NCBI GenBank assembly: GCA_029935405.1
Contig: JAOZKH010000001.1
Location: 55,129 to 95,900 of the forward strand
Direction: 5' to 3'
DNA length: 40,772 nucleotides
Source of the DNA: Vallitaleaceae bacterium
Lineage (GTDB): Bacteria; Bacillota; Clostridia; Lachnospirales; Vallitaleaceae
The position numbers and the translations under genes are program-made. A model generated the notes under the pieces. The model had not been told where the DNA came from. It saw only the letters and a list, made by a program, of their open reading frames with translations, and made no database searches. Of this stretch, positions 18,641 to 27,710 are shown piece by piece. Positions within the stretch are counted from its first letter, which is position 1. Every line of letters begins with the position of its first letter.

Positions 18641-20320
18641 ATGGAATTAAAAATCAGATTAATACATAATGATGAAACAGTGGTTGTAGAGAAAGGCACG
18701 AAGTTAATACAACTTGCTAAAAAGTTTCAAGAGGATTTTAAAGGTGTCATTGTTCTTGCTATTGTTGATGGAAAACTTAAAGAAATCAATGGACGCCTCA
18801 AAAAAGATTGTGCGATTGAATTCTTAGACACGACAAATAAAGATGGTTATAGAACTTATCAACGAAGTTTAACTTTATTGTTCATAAAAGCGACAAGAGA
18901 TGTGTATAAATCATATGGTAATGAAGAAATAGATATAAGAGTTCACTTTACGATTAATAGAGGCTTGTATTTTGAATTTCTTAATACTAAGGATAAACCT
19001 ATTAATCAAGGAATTATTAACTTGATTGAAGAAAGAATGAAGCGGTTAACTGCACTTGATTTAAAGATTAAAAAAACAACTGAAACAACAAGTAAGGCAA
19101 TTAGAATATTTGAAGAACAAGGGATGTATGATAAAGTACGTTTACTAAACTTTAGAAGTGTTTCTAATACAAATATATATGAACTTGATGGTTATTATGA
19201 CTATTATTATGGATATATGGTTCCTACAACAGGTTGTTTAGATTCGTTTGAACTAAATTTATACAATGAAGGTGTAATGCTTCAATATGCTGATAGAACA
19301 AATCCTCATGAAGTGGCGGCGTTTAATCCTGACAAAAAATTATTTGAAACACAAAACGAAACAGCTAAGTGGGCGAACCTTATGGGTGTAACTACTATTG
19401 GTGAATTAAACGAACTTATTGCAAGAGGTGAAATTAATGATTTGATGCTGGTTGCTGAAGCTCTTATGGAGAAAAAAATAGCAATGATTGCTGATCAAAT
19501 CATTTCAGATATAGATAAAAAGAAATTTGTATTTATTGCAGGGCCTTCATCAAGCGGTAAAACAACGTTTGCTCATAGATTAGCTGTTCAATTAAAGGCA
19601 CAAGGAATGAAACCTAAAACTATTTCTGTAGATAATTATTTTGTAAATAGAGATGATACACCCCTTGATGAAAATGGTGATTATAACTTTGAAACTATTG
19701 ACGCTATTGATATTAAAAGCTTTAATCAAGATATGTTAAAGCTTTTATCAGGTGAAGAAGTAGATATTCCAGTATTTAATTTTGTGACTGGGTTAAGAGA
19801 ATACAAAAATAATTTCATAAGATTAGATAGTAAAGGAGTCTTAGTTGTTGAGGGCATTCACGGATTAAATAACAAATTAAGCTATGAATTACCTGAAGAA
19901 AGTAAATTCAAGATTTACATTAGTGCATTGACTCAATTGAATCTTGATTATCACAATAGAATACCATCAACTGACGGCAGATTATTAAGGCGTATCGTTA
20001 GAGACTATCAATATAGAGGCGCAACTGCAAAGAAAACAATTTCTATGTGGCCTTCTGTTCGACGTGGTGAGGAGATATATATTTTCCCGTATCAAGAAGA
20101 AGCAGATGTTATGTTTAATTCGGCATTAATCTATGAGTTTGCAGTATTAAAACAGTATGCAGATCCGCTTTTATACAGTATTGACAAAAACTGTAAAGAA
20201 TATATTGAAGCAAAAAGGTTAATCAAGTTTTTAGACTACATACTTGGTGTAACAAGTGAACATATTCCAGGAAATTCACTTTTGCGTGAATTTGTTGGCG
20301 GAAGCTGTTTTAGATCATGA
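18641..20320 (+). CDS. Uridine kinase-like nucleoside kinase with N-terminal TGS/ThrRS-like region
   Basis: P-loop FIAGPSSSGKTTFAHRLAVQL; phosphoribulokinase/uridine kinase core VVEGIHGLN. ATG 18641 with GGAGG RBS. Confidence 0.88.
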   Translation: MELKIRLIHNDETVVVEKGTKLIQLAKKFQEDFKGVIVLAIVDGKLKEINGRLKKDCAIEFLDTTNKDGYRTYQRSLTLLFIKATRDVYKSYGNEEIDIRVHFTINRGLYFEFLNTKDKPINQGIINLIEERMKRLTALDLKIKKTTETTSKAIRIFEEQGMYDKVRLLNFRSVSNTNIYELDGYYDYYYGYMVPTTGCLDSFELNLYNEGVMLQYADRTNPHEVAAFNPDKKLFETQNETAKWANLMGVTTIGELNELIARGEINDLMLVAEALMEKKIAMIADQIISDIDKKKFVFIAGPSSSGKTTFAHRLAVQLKAQGMKPKTISVDNYFVNRDDTPLDENGDYNFETIDAIDIKSFNQDMLKLLSGEEVDIPVFNFVTGLREYKNNFIRLDSKGVLVVEGIHGLNNKLSYELPEESKFKIYISALTQLNLDYHNRIPSTDGRLLRRIVRDYQYRGATAKKTISMWPSVRRGEEIYIFPYQEEADVMFNSALIYEFAVLKQYADPLLYSIDKNCKEYIEAKRLIKFLDYILGVTSEHIPGNSLLREFVGGSCFRS

Positions 20321-21012
20321 TAAAAGTATTGTTTGAGGATAAAGATATTATTGTTGTTAACAAACCTAGCAATATGCCAAGTCAAAGAGATTTTAGTAGA
20401 ACTTTTGATATGGAAAGTGCTGTGTTAGAACATGTAGGTACTAAACCATTTGTTATACATCGACTTGATCGACATGTTGAAGGGCCTGTTGTCCTTGCAA
20501 AGTCTAAGAAAGCAGCTAAAAAATTAAATGAACAGCTGATAGAATCAGGGTTCATTAAGCGTTATAAAGCAGTAGTTCTCATAGAAGATACAAATAAACT
20601 TGTACTTAACAATAAAGAATATTTAATACATTATTTATCTAAAGAAAAGTCTGTAGCTAAAGTTATTACAGTAGATGAGTACAGAAAACTTAATGTGGAA
20701 AATCAAAAACGATTTAAAAAGGCAAAGTTAAATTATGTATGTATTAAAGAAATGACATACGGCACGCTAAAAATAGCGCTACTAGATATTGAATTAATCA
20801 CAGGTAGGTTTCACCAAATACGAAGTCAAATGAAAGCAGTTGGACTCAAGATATTAGGTGATCCAAAATATGGAATTAAACAACTAGAAAATATTTCTTT
20901 TGAAAGTATTAGCTTGCAGTGCGTACTACTAGGATTTATACATCCAATAACAAATAAAAACATAAAATTTATTAGTGAACATCATAGAGAAGGATTTAAG
21001 TTATTTGAGTAA
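20317..21012 (+). CDS. RluA-family pseudouridine synthase-like protein
   Basis: LFEDKDIIVVNKPSNMPSQ, FVIHRLDR, LITGRFHQIRSQMKAVGLKILGDPKYG. ATGA overlap with the upstream gene. Confidence 0.9.
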   Translation: MIKVLFEDKDIIVVNKPSNMPSQRDFSRTFDMESAVLEHVGTKPFVIHRLDRHVEGPVVLAKSKKAAKKLNEQLIESGFIKRYKAVVLIEDTNKLVLNNKEYLIHYLSKEKSVAKVITVDEYRKLNVENQKRFKKAKLNYVCIKEMTYGTLKIALLDIELITGRFHQIRSQMKAVGLKILGDPKYGIKQLENISFESISLQCVLLGFIHPITNKNIKFISEHHREGFKLFE

Positions 21013-21105
21013 TGATTAAGTAACCATATAGTAGAAAAATTAAAGAAACTAAATTTTGGCACTTTAACAAATAAATGAAAGTAAAAAAAACATTGGGAGG
21101 TTCTA

Positions 21106-21381
21106 ATGGATATCAAAAAAATTAAAAGAATTTCAGATTTGATGTATTATGCAACAATTATATTTGCTATCATTGTTATTGGAAAAAACTATTATGACAG
21201 ATGGAAATTACCAGAAGGCGTATGCCCTGTAAATAATAATTATGGAATGATTATATTTTCCATTGTTTTACTTATTGTGTCTTTTGTAACTACAACCTTC
21301 ATTGATAGAAAAAATAAAACATCTATAATTAGTGACAAGAATGAAGTGAAAATAGATAAACCAGAACAGGAAGAAAAATAA
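21106..21381 (+). CDS. Small membrane protein with two predicted TM segments, function unknown
   Basis: 91 aa, hydrophobic segments YYATIIFAIIVIG and MIIFSIVLLIVSFV; GGGAGG RBS; directly upstream of the MoxR gene. Confidence 0.7.
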   Translation: MDIKKIKRISDLMYYATIIFAIIVIGKNYYDRWKLPEGVCPVNNNYGMIIFSIVLLIVSFVTTTFIDRKNKTSIISDKNEVKIDKPEQEEK

Positions 21382-21382
21382 T

Positions 21383-22324
21383 ATGAATAGAAAGGTAGAA
21401 TTACTTGTAGAGAATATAGGAAAAGTGATGGTAGGCAAAAAAGAAGCTATTGAATTGTTAACACTAACAATGTTATGTAATGGGCATGCTTTAATTGAAG
21501 ATGTACCAGGAACTGGCAAAACAACATTAGCAATAGCATTGGCTAAATCAATAGGTGGCGATTTTAATAGAATATCATGTACACCTGATGTAATGCCGTC
21601 TGATATAACAGGCTTTAATATGTACCATCCTAAAAAAGAAACATTTGAATATCATAAAGGAGCGGTAATGACCAATGTGTTTTTAGCAGACGAGATCAAT
21701 AGAACTCCTCCTAAAACACAATCAGGTTTATTAGAGGCAATGGAAGAAAGGCATGTATCGGTAGACGGTACACATCATAAACTACCACATCCTTTTATGG
21801 TTATAGCAACTCAAAATCCTATTGAATACTTAGGGACATATCCACTACCAGAAGCTCAATTAGACCGTTTTATGGTTAAAATTAGAATTGGTTATCCAAG
21901 TGTAGAAGAAGAAATGATGGTAATGGATCGTTTTAAAATAAGTAATCCTCTTGATACATTAGAATCTATTATTACATTGGAAGAAGTAAAAATGATTCAA
22001 GATGAGATTTTACTGGTTAAACAGCATAAAGATGTATCTAAATATATTATTAACTTAGTTAAAGCTACAAGAAATTCTGAGGATACATTGCTTGGAATTA
22101 GCCCACGTGGTACATTGTTTATTAGTAAAATGGCAAAAGGCATTGCTTATTATGAAGGTAGAGATTATGTTATTCCTGATGATGTGAAGAGTATATTTAT
22201 GTCTGTTGCATGCCATCGTATTGTACCTCGTCCTGAAGTAAAATATGAAAATAAATCAAATGAAGATATTATTAGTAATATAATGAAATTTGTTAGTGTT
22301 CCGGAGGGTGATTTGTTTGCTTAG
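21383..22324 (+). CDS. MoxR-family AAA+ ATPase
   Basis: HALIEDVPGTGKTTLAIALA Walker A, NVFLADEINRTPPKTQSGLLEAMEERHVSVDG Walker B, TQNPIEYLGTYPLPEAQLDRFM. Confidence 0.96.
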   Translation: MNRKVELLVENIGKVMVGKKEAIELLTLTMLCNGHALIEDVPGTGKTTLAIALAKSIGGDFNRISCTPDVMPSDITGFNMYHPKKETFEYHKGAVMTNVFLADEINRTPPKTQSGLLEAMEERHVSVDGTHHKLPHPFMVIATQNPIEYLGTYPLPEAQLDRFMVKIRIGYPSVEEEMMVMDRFKISNPLDTLESIITLEEVKMIQDEILLVKQHKDVSKYIINLVKATRNSEDTLLGISPRGTLFISKMAKGIAYYEGRDYVIPDDVKSIFMSVACHRIVPRPEVKYENKSNEDIISNIMKFVSVPEGDLFA

Positions 22325-23528
22325 AACATGGATTTTATATATTCTAATGCTATTAGCAACGGCTTTTTTGAATAAAACTATACCAGGATATATAAGCAGT
22401 ATAAGTTTTTATGTGATTTTAGTGATACCTTTTGTGAGCTTAAGTCATATTGTTTTTAGCTACTTTGCATTTTTACAGAGTAATAAAATTAATAAAACTA
22501 AAATATCTAAAGGTGACAATGTGGAATATACAATTAAACTAATCAATCCTAGTTCGATTTTACTTGTGCCTTATTCACTTCACTATATTTCTAGTAAAAG
22601 ATTATTTACTCAAATAAAAGATGAGGAAGACAACAGAATAATCATAGATAGTAAAAGTAGAGTTACATTAAAGAAACGATTAACTTGTGCTTATAGAGGG
22701 ACGTATTCAATTGGCGTGGATGAAATTATTCTTAATGATTATTTTGGGTTTTTCAAATTGAAGTATTCTGATATTAAACAACATAAAATATTGGTATATC
22801 CTAAACTTAGAGAACTAAAAAGTAATCTTCTTAGAAATGTAATAAATGAGAGTAGTGAAAGTGTTATATCTAATGATACTCAAAACATGTCAGTTTTTAC
22901 TGATGTAAGAGCCTATCAACCTGGAGATCCCTTTAATAGAATTCACTGGAAGTTATCAGCAAAAATAGGTGAGTTTATTTCCAAAGATTATTCGGGACAA
23001 ATAACAAATAAAACTAAAGTGTTTTTGGATACATATAATATGAATCTAACAAATGAAGATGCAATTGTATTTGAAGATTATTTGGTAGAAGGTTGTGTTT
23101 CTCTTATACATTTTTTATTAGAAAATAGAATTAATACACATTTATATTATGAAAAAATTAATATTAACAAGCTTAAAGGTACTAGTAACAACGACTTTTC
23201 AAAATTTTATGATGAACTTGCGAAAATTAGCTTTTATAACGAAAATCACTTTATAAATACTATTTGGGAAGTGCTAAATATCGAACAAGATAGTTGTCAT
23301 GTTGTTATAATTAGTCAAAATATTTCAGTTGCCCTTGCAAAAACTTTGATAAAGCTTAAATATCAAAACTACGAAGTTAGTATAATTGTTTGTGATGTTA
23401 AAGCTCTTGAATTAGAGGATATAGAAAGTTATGCTGATAAAAAGGCTCAATTTCTATTGGCAACTTCTAAGATTCCTATTTACCGAATGCAGCATAATGA
23501 AAACTCTACAGTATTGGGGGTGTCATAA
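22317..23528 (+). CDS. DUF58 domain membrane-associated protein
   Basis: DVRAYQPGDPFNRIHWKLSAKIGEFISKDY is the DUF58 signature. Likely TTG start at 22317, 8 nt after GGAGGG; the ORF track starts at 22290. Confidence 0.9.
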   Translation: MLRTWILYILMLLATAFLNKTIPGYISSISFYVILVIPFVSLSHIVFSYFAFLQSNKINKTKISKGDNVEYTIKLINPSSILLVPYSLHYISSKRLFTQIKDEEDNRIIIDSKSRVTLKKRLTCAYRGTYSIGVDEIILNDYFGFFKLKYSDIKQHKILVYPKLRELKSNLLRNVINESSESVISNDTQNMSVFTDVRAYQPGDPFNRIHWKLSAKIGEFISKDYSGQITNKTKVFLDTYNMNLTNEDAIVFEDYLVEGCVSLIHFLLENRINTHLYYEKININKLKGTSNNDFSKFYDELAKISFYNENHFINTIWEVLNIEQDSCHVVIISQNISVALAKTLIKLKYQNYEVSIIVCDVKALELEDIESYADKKAQFLLATSKIPIYRMQHNENSTVLGVS

Positions 23529-25669
23529 TGTTTGCAATTTATTTGATGGGATTTGCTATATTAGCAATTTTATCAGGGACTTTGTCATATGTATTTATAG
23601 TAATTGACTTGATTATTATTGCTGGCATTGCTTTTTTGGTATATTATTTCATTATTGGAAAATCAAGAGTCTTATTGTGGACTTCAATTGCTTTTTTTCT
23701 TGGATTAAGTGGAATAGCTGTTTATTTGTATCGTCAAGAACTATTACAATTGGCAGTTGATGAGATTATAGAATTTTTGAAACCTTATTACTATTCTGTG
23801 ACTGTAGAGGAGTTTTATATCGGAAAATTCCACCAACAGTTAATACTTATTGCTATTGGAATATTAATATTTAGGGTTATTGTTATATTTTACAATTCAT
23901 ATTATCTCAAATTTGTTCCACCGATTTTAGGTGGAATAATTATATTTTTCTCTTATTTAACAGGAAATTTTTCTACTAGTAAAGATGAATATGCTTTTTA
24001 TATATTTGTTATTGCAGTATTCATATATTACTTTGAAATATACTATGTAAGACTTAAAAAAAGTGAAGGTTTAAAAAAACGCTATTCCTTCTATATTCTT
24101 GCAACAGTGATGGTTACAATTGTATTGTTCGTAGCTATAATAGTTAATAATATATATTATAATCCTTTTAAAGAAAAGACAGTCGGACCTGGAACGGTTG
24201 GTAGTGGTACTCTTGCATCAGAGGGTTTTGAAGCTGAAGCTCTTCATATGAATTATTCAGTCACTAACGAATATATAGTTCAAGATTCTTTTGAACATCA
24301 AGGGATTCAGTTGTTTAAGGTTGACGCCTTAAAACTTAAATACTATAAATCTCAAACATATAATGAATTTATTGATGGCAGGTGGATAAATTCAATGGAT
24401 AATTTGATTATTGTTGGTGAAGGGCCTATTGAACCTGCACTAATAGCTGGATTACAACAGGAGGATATTTTCTATAATGAAGTGGTGGAAGTTATTTATC
24501 GTAATATATTGACAGATTCAATTATTACAGGACCATTTACTCGTGAGATTGATTTGCAAAATAAATTGATTAATATAAGTATTTACGAAGATGGTATGTA
24601 TGTTGCAGATGAGAAGGTTGGATATAATTTTACTTATTCAATGACAGTTGCTATTCCAAAATATCGTAAAATAGCTTTAATGGAATATTTATCAAAACAA
24701 AGTTCTGATGGAGCGTACAGTGAATCTTATTTATCTATGCCACAAGGTTATAATAAATTAGAAGAACTAACTGATGAACTTACTAAAGATTTATCAAGTA
24801 ATATTGAAAAAGCAGAAGCTATTGAAAAGTTTTTCAAAACAGAGTTTATATATAATGAAGCTCCAGAATATGAAACAGATGATATGATTAATGAATTTAT
24901 ATTTGATAAAAAACAAGGATTTTGTCAGCAATTTGCAACATCAATGGTTCTTATGTTAAGGTCTCAAGGAATACCATCAAGATTTGTAAGTGGTTTTGTT
25001 ATTAATGCAGAACAGTTTGAGCTTGATGATATTCAAATTGATGCTAGGTATAAGTCTGAAATAGCAGACAAGTATAAATATATTTATGATTCTGATGCAC
25101 ATGCATGGGTGGAAATATATATTCCAAAATTTGGTTGGATTCAATATGAACCTACCCCTGGTCAAAGCGTTATACAATTTTCAGAGCCGACTGATTATGA
25201 ATTAAGTCTTCAAGAAAGGGAGGAACTTTTCGATGCAACAAAAATAATTAATAATGAAGTAGTTAACATTTTTATAGGAATAGTTGTATTAGTGCTTGCT
25301 ATTCTAGTTATGATTGTATTGATTATTAGAAGTCAAAAACTCAAAAAAAATATGAAACGACGTTTAATGTATAACTACCGATTGCTTCAATTATATCTTA
25401 AAGCTGCATTTGAAGGAAAAGAAAACCATGAGACACTTAGGGAATATGCTAGAAGAATTGATCGAGAACTAAATAATATTGAAGGATCATTTCAAGATTT
25501 TGTTGAATTATTTGAAAAAGCATTTTATAATAGTTATGAACCTATAATAGAAGAAATAGAATTACTTGAGCAATTTTTAAATATAATCAAAGTAGCATCC
25601 AAAAAAAATATAATACCATTACATTATCGCAGACTAAGAATCATAGAAATTATGACAAAATACAAATAA
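23528..25669 (+). CDS. Multi-TM transglutaminase-like domain protein
   Basis: N-terminal TM helices; KQGFCQQFATSMVLMLRSQGIPSRFVSGFV and DAHAWVEIYIPKFGWIQYEPTPG (TGc Cys/His motifs). Confidence 0.93.
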   Translation: MFAIYLMGFAILAILSGTLSYVFIVIDLIIIAGIAFLVYYFIIGKSRVLLWTSIAFFLGLSGIAVYLYRQELLQLAVDEIIEFLKPYYYSVTVEEFYIGKFHQQLILIAIGILIFRVIVIFYNSYYLKFVPPILGGIIIFFSYLTGNFSTSKDEYAFYIFVIAVFIYYFEIYYVRLKKSEGLKKRYSFYILATVMVTIVLFVAIIVNNIYYNPFKEKTVGPGTVGSGTLASEGFEAEALHMNYSVTNEYIVQDSFEHQGIQLFKVDALKLKYYKSQTYNEFIDGRWINSMDNLIIVGEGPIEPALIAGLQQEDIFYNEVVEVIYRNILTDSIITGPFTREIDLQNKLINISIYEDGMYVADEKVGYNFTYSMTVAIPKYRKIALMEYLSKQSSDGAYSESYLSMPQGYNKLEELTDELTKDLSSNIEKAEAIEKFFKTEFIYNEAPEYETDDMINEFIFDKKQGFCQQFATSMVLMLRSQGIPSRFVSGFVINAEQFELDDIQIDARYKSEIADKYKYIYDSDAHAWVEIYIPKFGWIQYEPTPGQSVIQFSEPTDYELSLQEREELFDATKIINNEVVNIFIGIVVLVLAILVMIVLIIRSQKLKKNMKRRLMYNYRLLQLYLKAAFEGKENHETLREYARRIDRELNNIEGSFQDFVELFEKAFYNSYEPIIEEIELLEQFLNIIKVASKKNIIPLHYRRLRIIEIMTKYK

Positions 25670-25682
25670 AAAGGAAGATAAA

Positions 25683-26495
25683 ATGATTAATAAATTAATA
25701 CTTTTTGATGTGGATGATACTATTATAGATCATTCCACTTCAAAGTCAACAATTCCTAAAGAAACTATAACCGCAATTAAAGGTCTGAAAGAAAAAGGAT
25801 ATCATGTTGGTATCGCATCAGGAAGAAGTAATTCACATATTAAACATATAATGGAAATACTTGATTTAAACATTTCTGTTAGCTTTGGTGGACATGTGGT
25901 TACTATAGAAAATAAAGAAATATATAAAAAATACTTAGATATTGATGAAACAAATCGATTGATTAAACAGCTCTATAAAACAATTTACCCTGTTGTTTGC
26001 ATTAATCAAGATCATATTTATATTAAAGATTTAACAGGACGTGTTAAAAAGGAAATGTACAAAAAAGAAAATACTATTGAAGGAGAAGAACATGTTTTAG
26101 AAATCACACCAATAGATAAACTTGACCTTGAAAAACGAGAATACTTAAGTATGATGATATTTACTCCAAAAGTCAAAAAACAAGCTAGTTATAAGAAGTT
26201 AGATTTTAGTCCATGGGGAAAATTAGGTTATGAAGTATATTCAAAAGGTATATCAAAATATTCTGGGATTCAAGTTCTTGCAAAAGCACTAAATATATCT
26301 ATGGATAACGTTTATGCATTTGGAGATAATTACAATGATATTCATATGCTAAAACATGTTAAAAATTCAGTGGCTGTAGGTAATGGTGTTAAAGAAGTAA
26401 AGGAAGTAGCATCCTATGTTAGTCCTACTATAACAGAGGGAGGTATTTTGACAGCATGTATCGATTTAGGATTATTAGAGGGTGGTTATGAATAA
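25683..26495 (+). CDS. Cof-type HAD-IIB family hydrolase
   Basis: LILFDVDDTIIDHS, GIASGRSNSHI, VYAFGDNYNDIHMLKHVKNSVAVGNG. Confidence 0.93.
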   Translation: MINKLILFDVDDTIIDHSTSKSTIPKETITAIKGLKEKGYHVGIASGRSNSHIKHIMEILDLNISVSFGGHVVTIENKEIYKKYLDIDETNRLIKQLYKTIYPVVCINQDHIYIKDLTGRVKKEMYKKENTIEGEEHVLEITPIDKLDLEKREYLSMMIFTPKVKKQASYKKLDFSPWGKLGYEVYSKGISKYSGIQVLAKALNISMDNVYAFGDNYNDIHMLKHVKNSVAVGNGVKEVKEVASYVSPTITEGGILTACIDLGLLEGGYE

Positions 26496-27393
26496 ACTAA
26501 TTTTGTTTTTAAAAGGTATGTTTATGGGAGCAGCTGATATTATTCCAGGAGTATCTGGAGGTACTATTGCGCTGATAACAGGTATATATGATGAATTAAT
26601 AGAATCGATAGAATCAATAAATTTAGATGTTTTTAAAGATATTATATCAGGTAAATTCAAACAAGGATTTAGCAAGATTAGGTTTGATTTTCTTATTCCG
26701 TTAATTCTTGGGATAGGTACATCAATATTTACAATGGCTAGATTAATGAATTATCTATTAGAAGAACAATCTTTATATACATGGAGTGGATTTTTTGGTA
26801 TTATTTTGGCTAGTGCATATGTAATAAGTAAACATTTTAAATTGACTCTAATGAGAGGTTTGAATATTTTAATTGGTGCAATTGTTTCATACATGATAGT
26901 GGGATTAGTACCAGTTAATACGCCAAACGCATTGTGGTTTATGTTTTTAGCTGGGGCTATAGCAATATGTGCAATGATACTTCCAGGAATATCAGGAGCA
27001 TTTTTATTGTTAATACTTGGTAAATATCATTATATAACTGAGCTGTTAAAAGATCCTTTGAATTTAGAACATTTAGTAATATTAGGAACTGTAGCACTTG
27101 GATGTTTGGTTGGAATACTTGGATTTTCCAAAATATTAAAAATAGTTCTAGAAAATTGGCATAGTGGAACAATGGCTTTTCTTACAGGGATGATGCTTGG
27201 TTCGCTCAGAAAGATATGGCCATATAAAGAAGTAGTAGAGACTAAGATTATTGATGGTGACGTATTTGTTGTGGCTGAAAAACTAGTAAAGCCATGGGAA
27301 GTGAACGGATTTTTATTCAGTATTTTCTGTATGGTTATTAGTTTTATTGCAATTATTTTATTAGATAAAGTAAGTAGTAAAAAAAATATCTAA
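26488..27393 (+). CDS. DUF368 family membrane protein
   Basis: LKGMFMGAADIIPGVSGGTIALITGIYDELIESI; repeated MILPGISGAFLLLILGKY motif. Confidence 0.92.
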   Translation: MNKLILFLKGMFMGAADIIPGVSGGTIALITGIYDELIESIESINLDVFKDIISGKFKQGFSKIRFDFLIPLILGIGTSIFTMARLMNYLLEEQSLYTWSGFFGIILASAYVISKHFKLTLMRGLNILIGAIVSYMIVGLVPVNTPNALWFMFLAGAIAICAMILPGISGAFLLLILGKYHYITELLKDPLNLEHLVILGTVALGCLVGILGFSKILKIVLENWHSGTMAFLTGMMLGSLRKIWPYKEVVETKIIDGDVFVVAEKLVKPWEVNGFLFSIFCMVISFIAIILLDKVSSKKNI

Positions 27394-27396
27394 GTC

Positions 27397-27425
27397 TTGT
27401 CTTCTAAAGAGCTTAGGTGTATACT
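27397..27425 (+). promoter_or_regulatory. Promoter of the 6S RNA gene
   Basis: TTGTCT (27397-27402), 17-nt spacer, TATACT (27420-27425); predicted TSS about 27432. Confidence 0.75.
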
Positions 27426-27431
27426 ATAGTT

Positions 27432-27612
27432 ATAAATATTCCTGAGATGTTCGACAAACTCGATATTTTGAACCTACATATTAAATATGGGAATTCTATA
27501 TCTTGTTATAGATGTCACGCCTTCTAGTAAGGATTGCAGAAATAACTTTGCGGATACCCACCTAGCTACGCTAGGGATCAAAATTCGAGGAACGGCATTT
27601 TGGGCATTATCA
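27432..27612 (+). ncRNA. ssrS: 6S RNA (RNA polymerase regulatory RNA)
   Basis: CCTGAGATG (27441-27449) pairs with CATTTTGGG (27596-27604); further CTCG/CGAG and TTC/GAA pairing; 6S-like TGAGATGTTCG and CGATATTTTGAACCTAC 5' block; dedicated promoter and terminator. Exact ends approximate. Confidence 0.85.
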
Positions 27613-27624
27613 TTTAAATGATTT

Positions 27625-27664
27625 AAAAGCTATCATCACCTTAACGGTTGAGGATAGCTTTTTA
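27625..27664. terminator. Terminator of 6S RNA, probably bidirectional with aroA
   Basis: AAAAGCTATC (27625-27634)/GATAGCTTTT (27653-27662) with T-tail. Confidence 0.8.
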
Positions 27665-27699
27665 CATATTACATATTACATATTACATATTACATATTA
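27663..27699. repeat. 7-bp tandem repeat (TACATAT)x5
   Basis: TACATAT TACATAT TACATAT TACATAT TACATAT TA, read directly. Confidence 0.95.
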
Positions 27700-27710
27700 A
27701 ATTTTGATTT

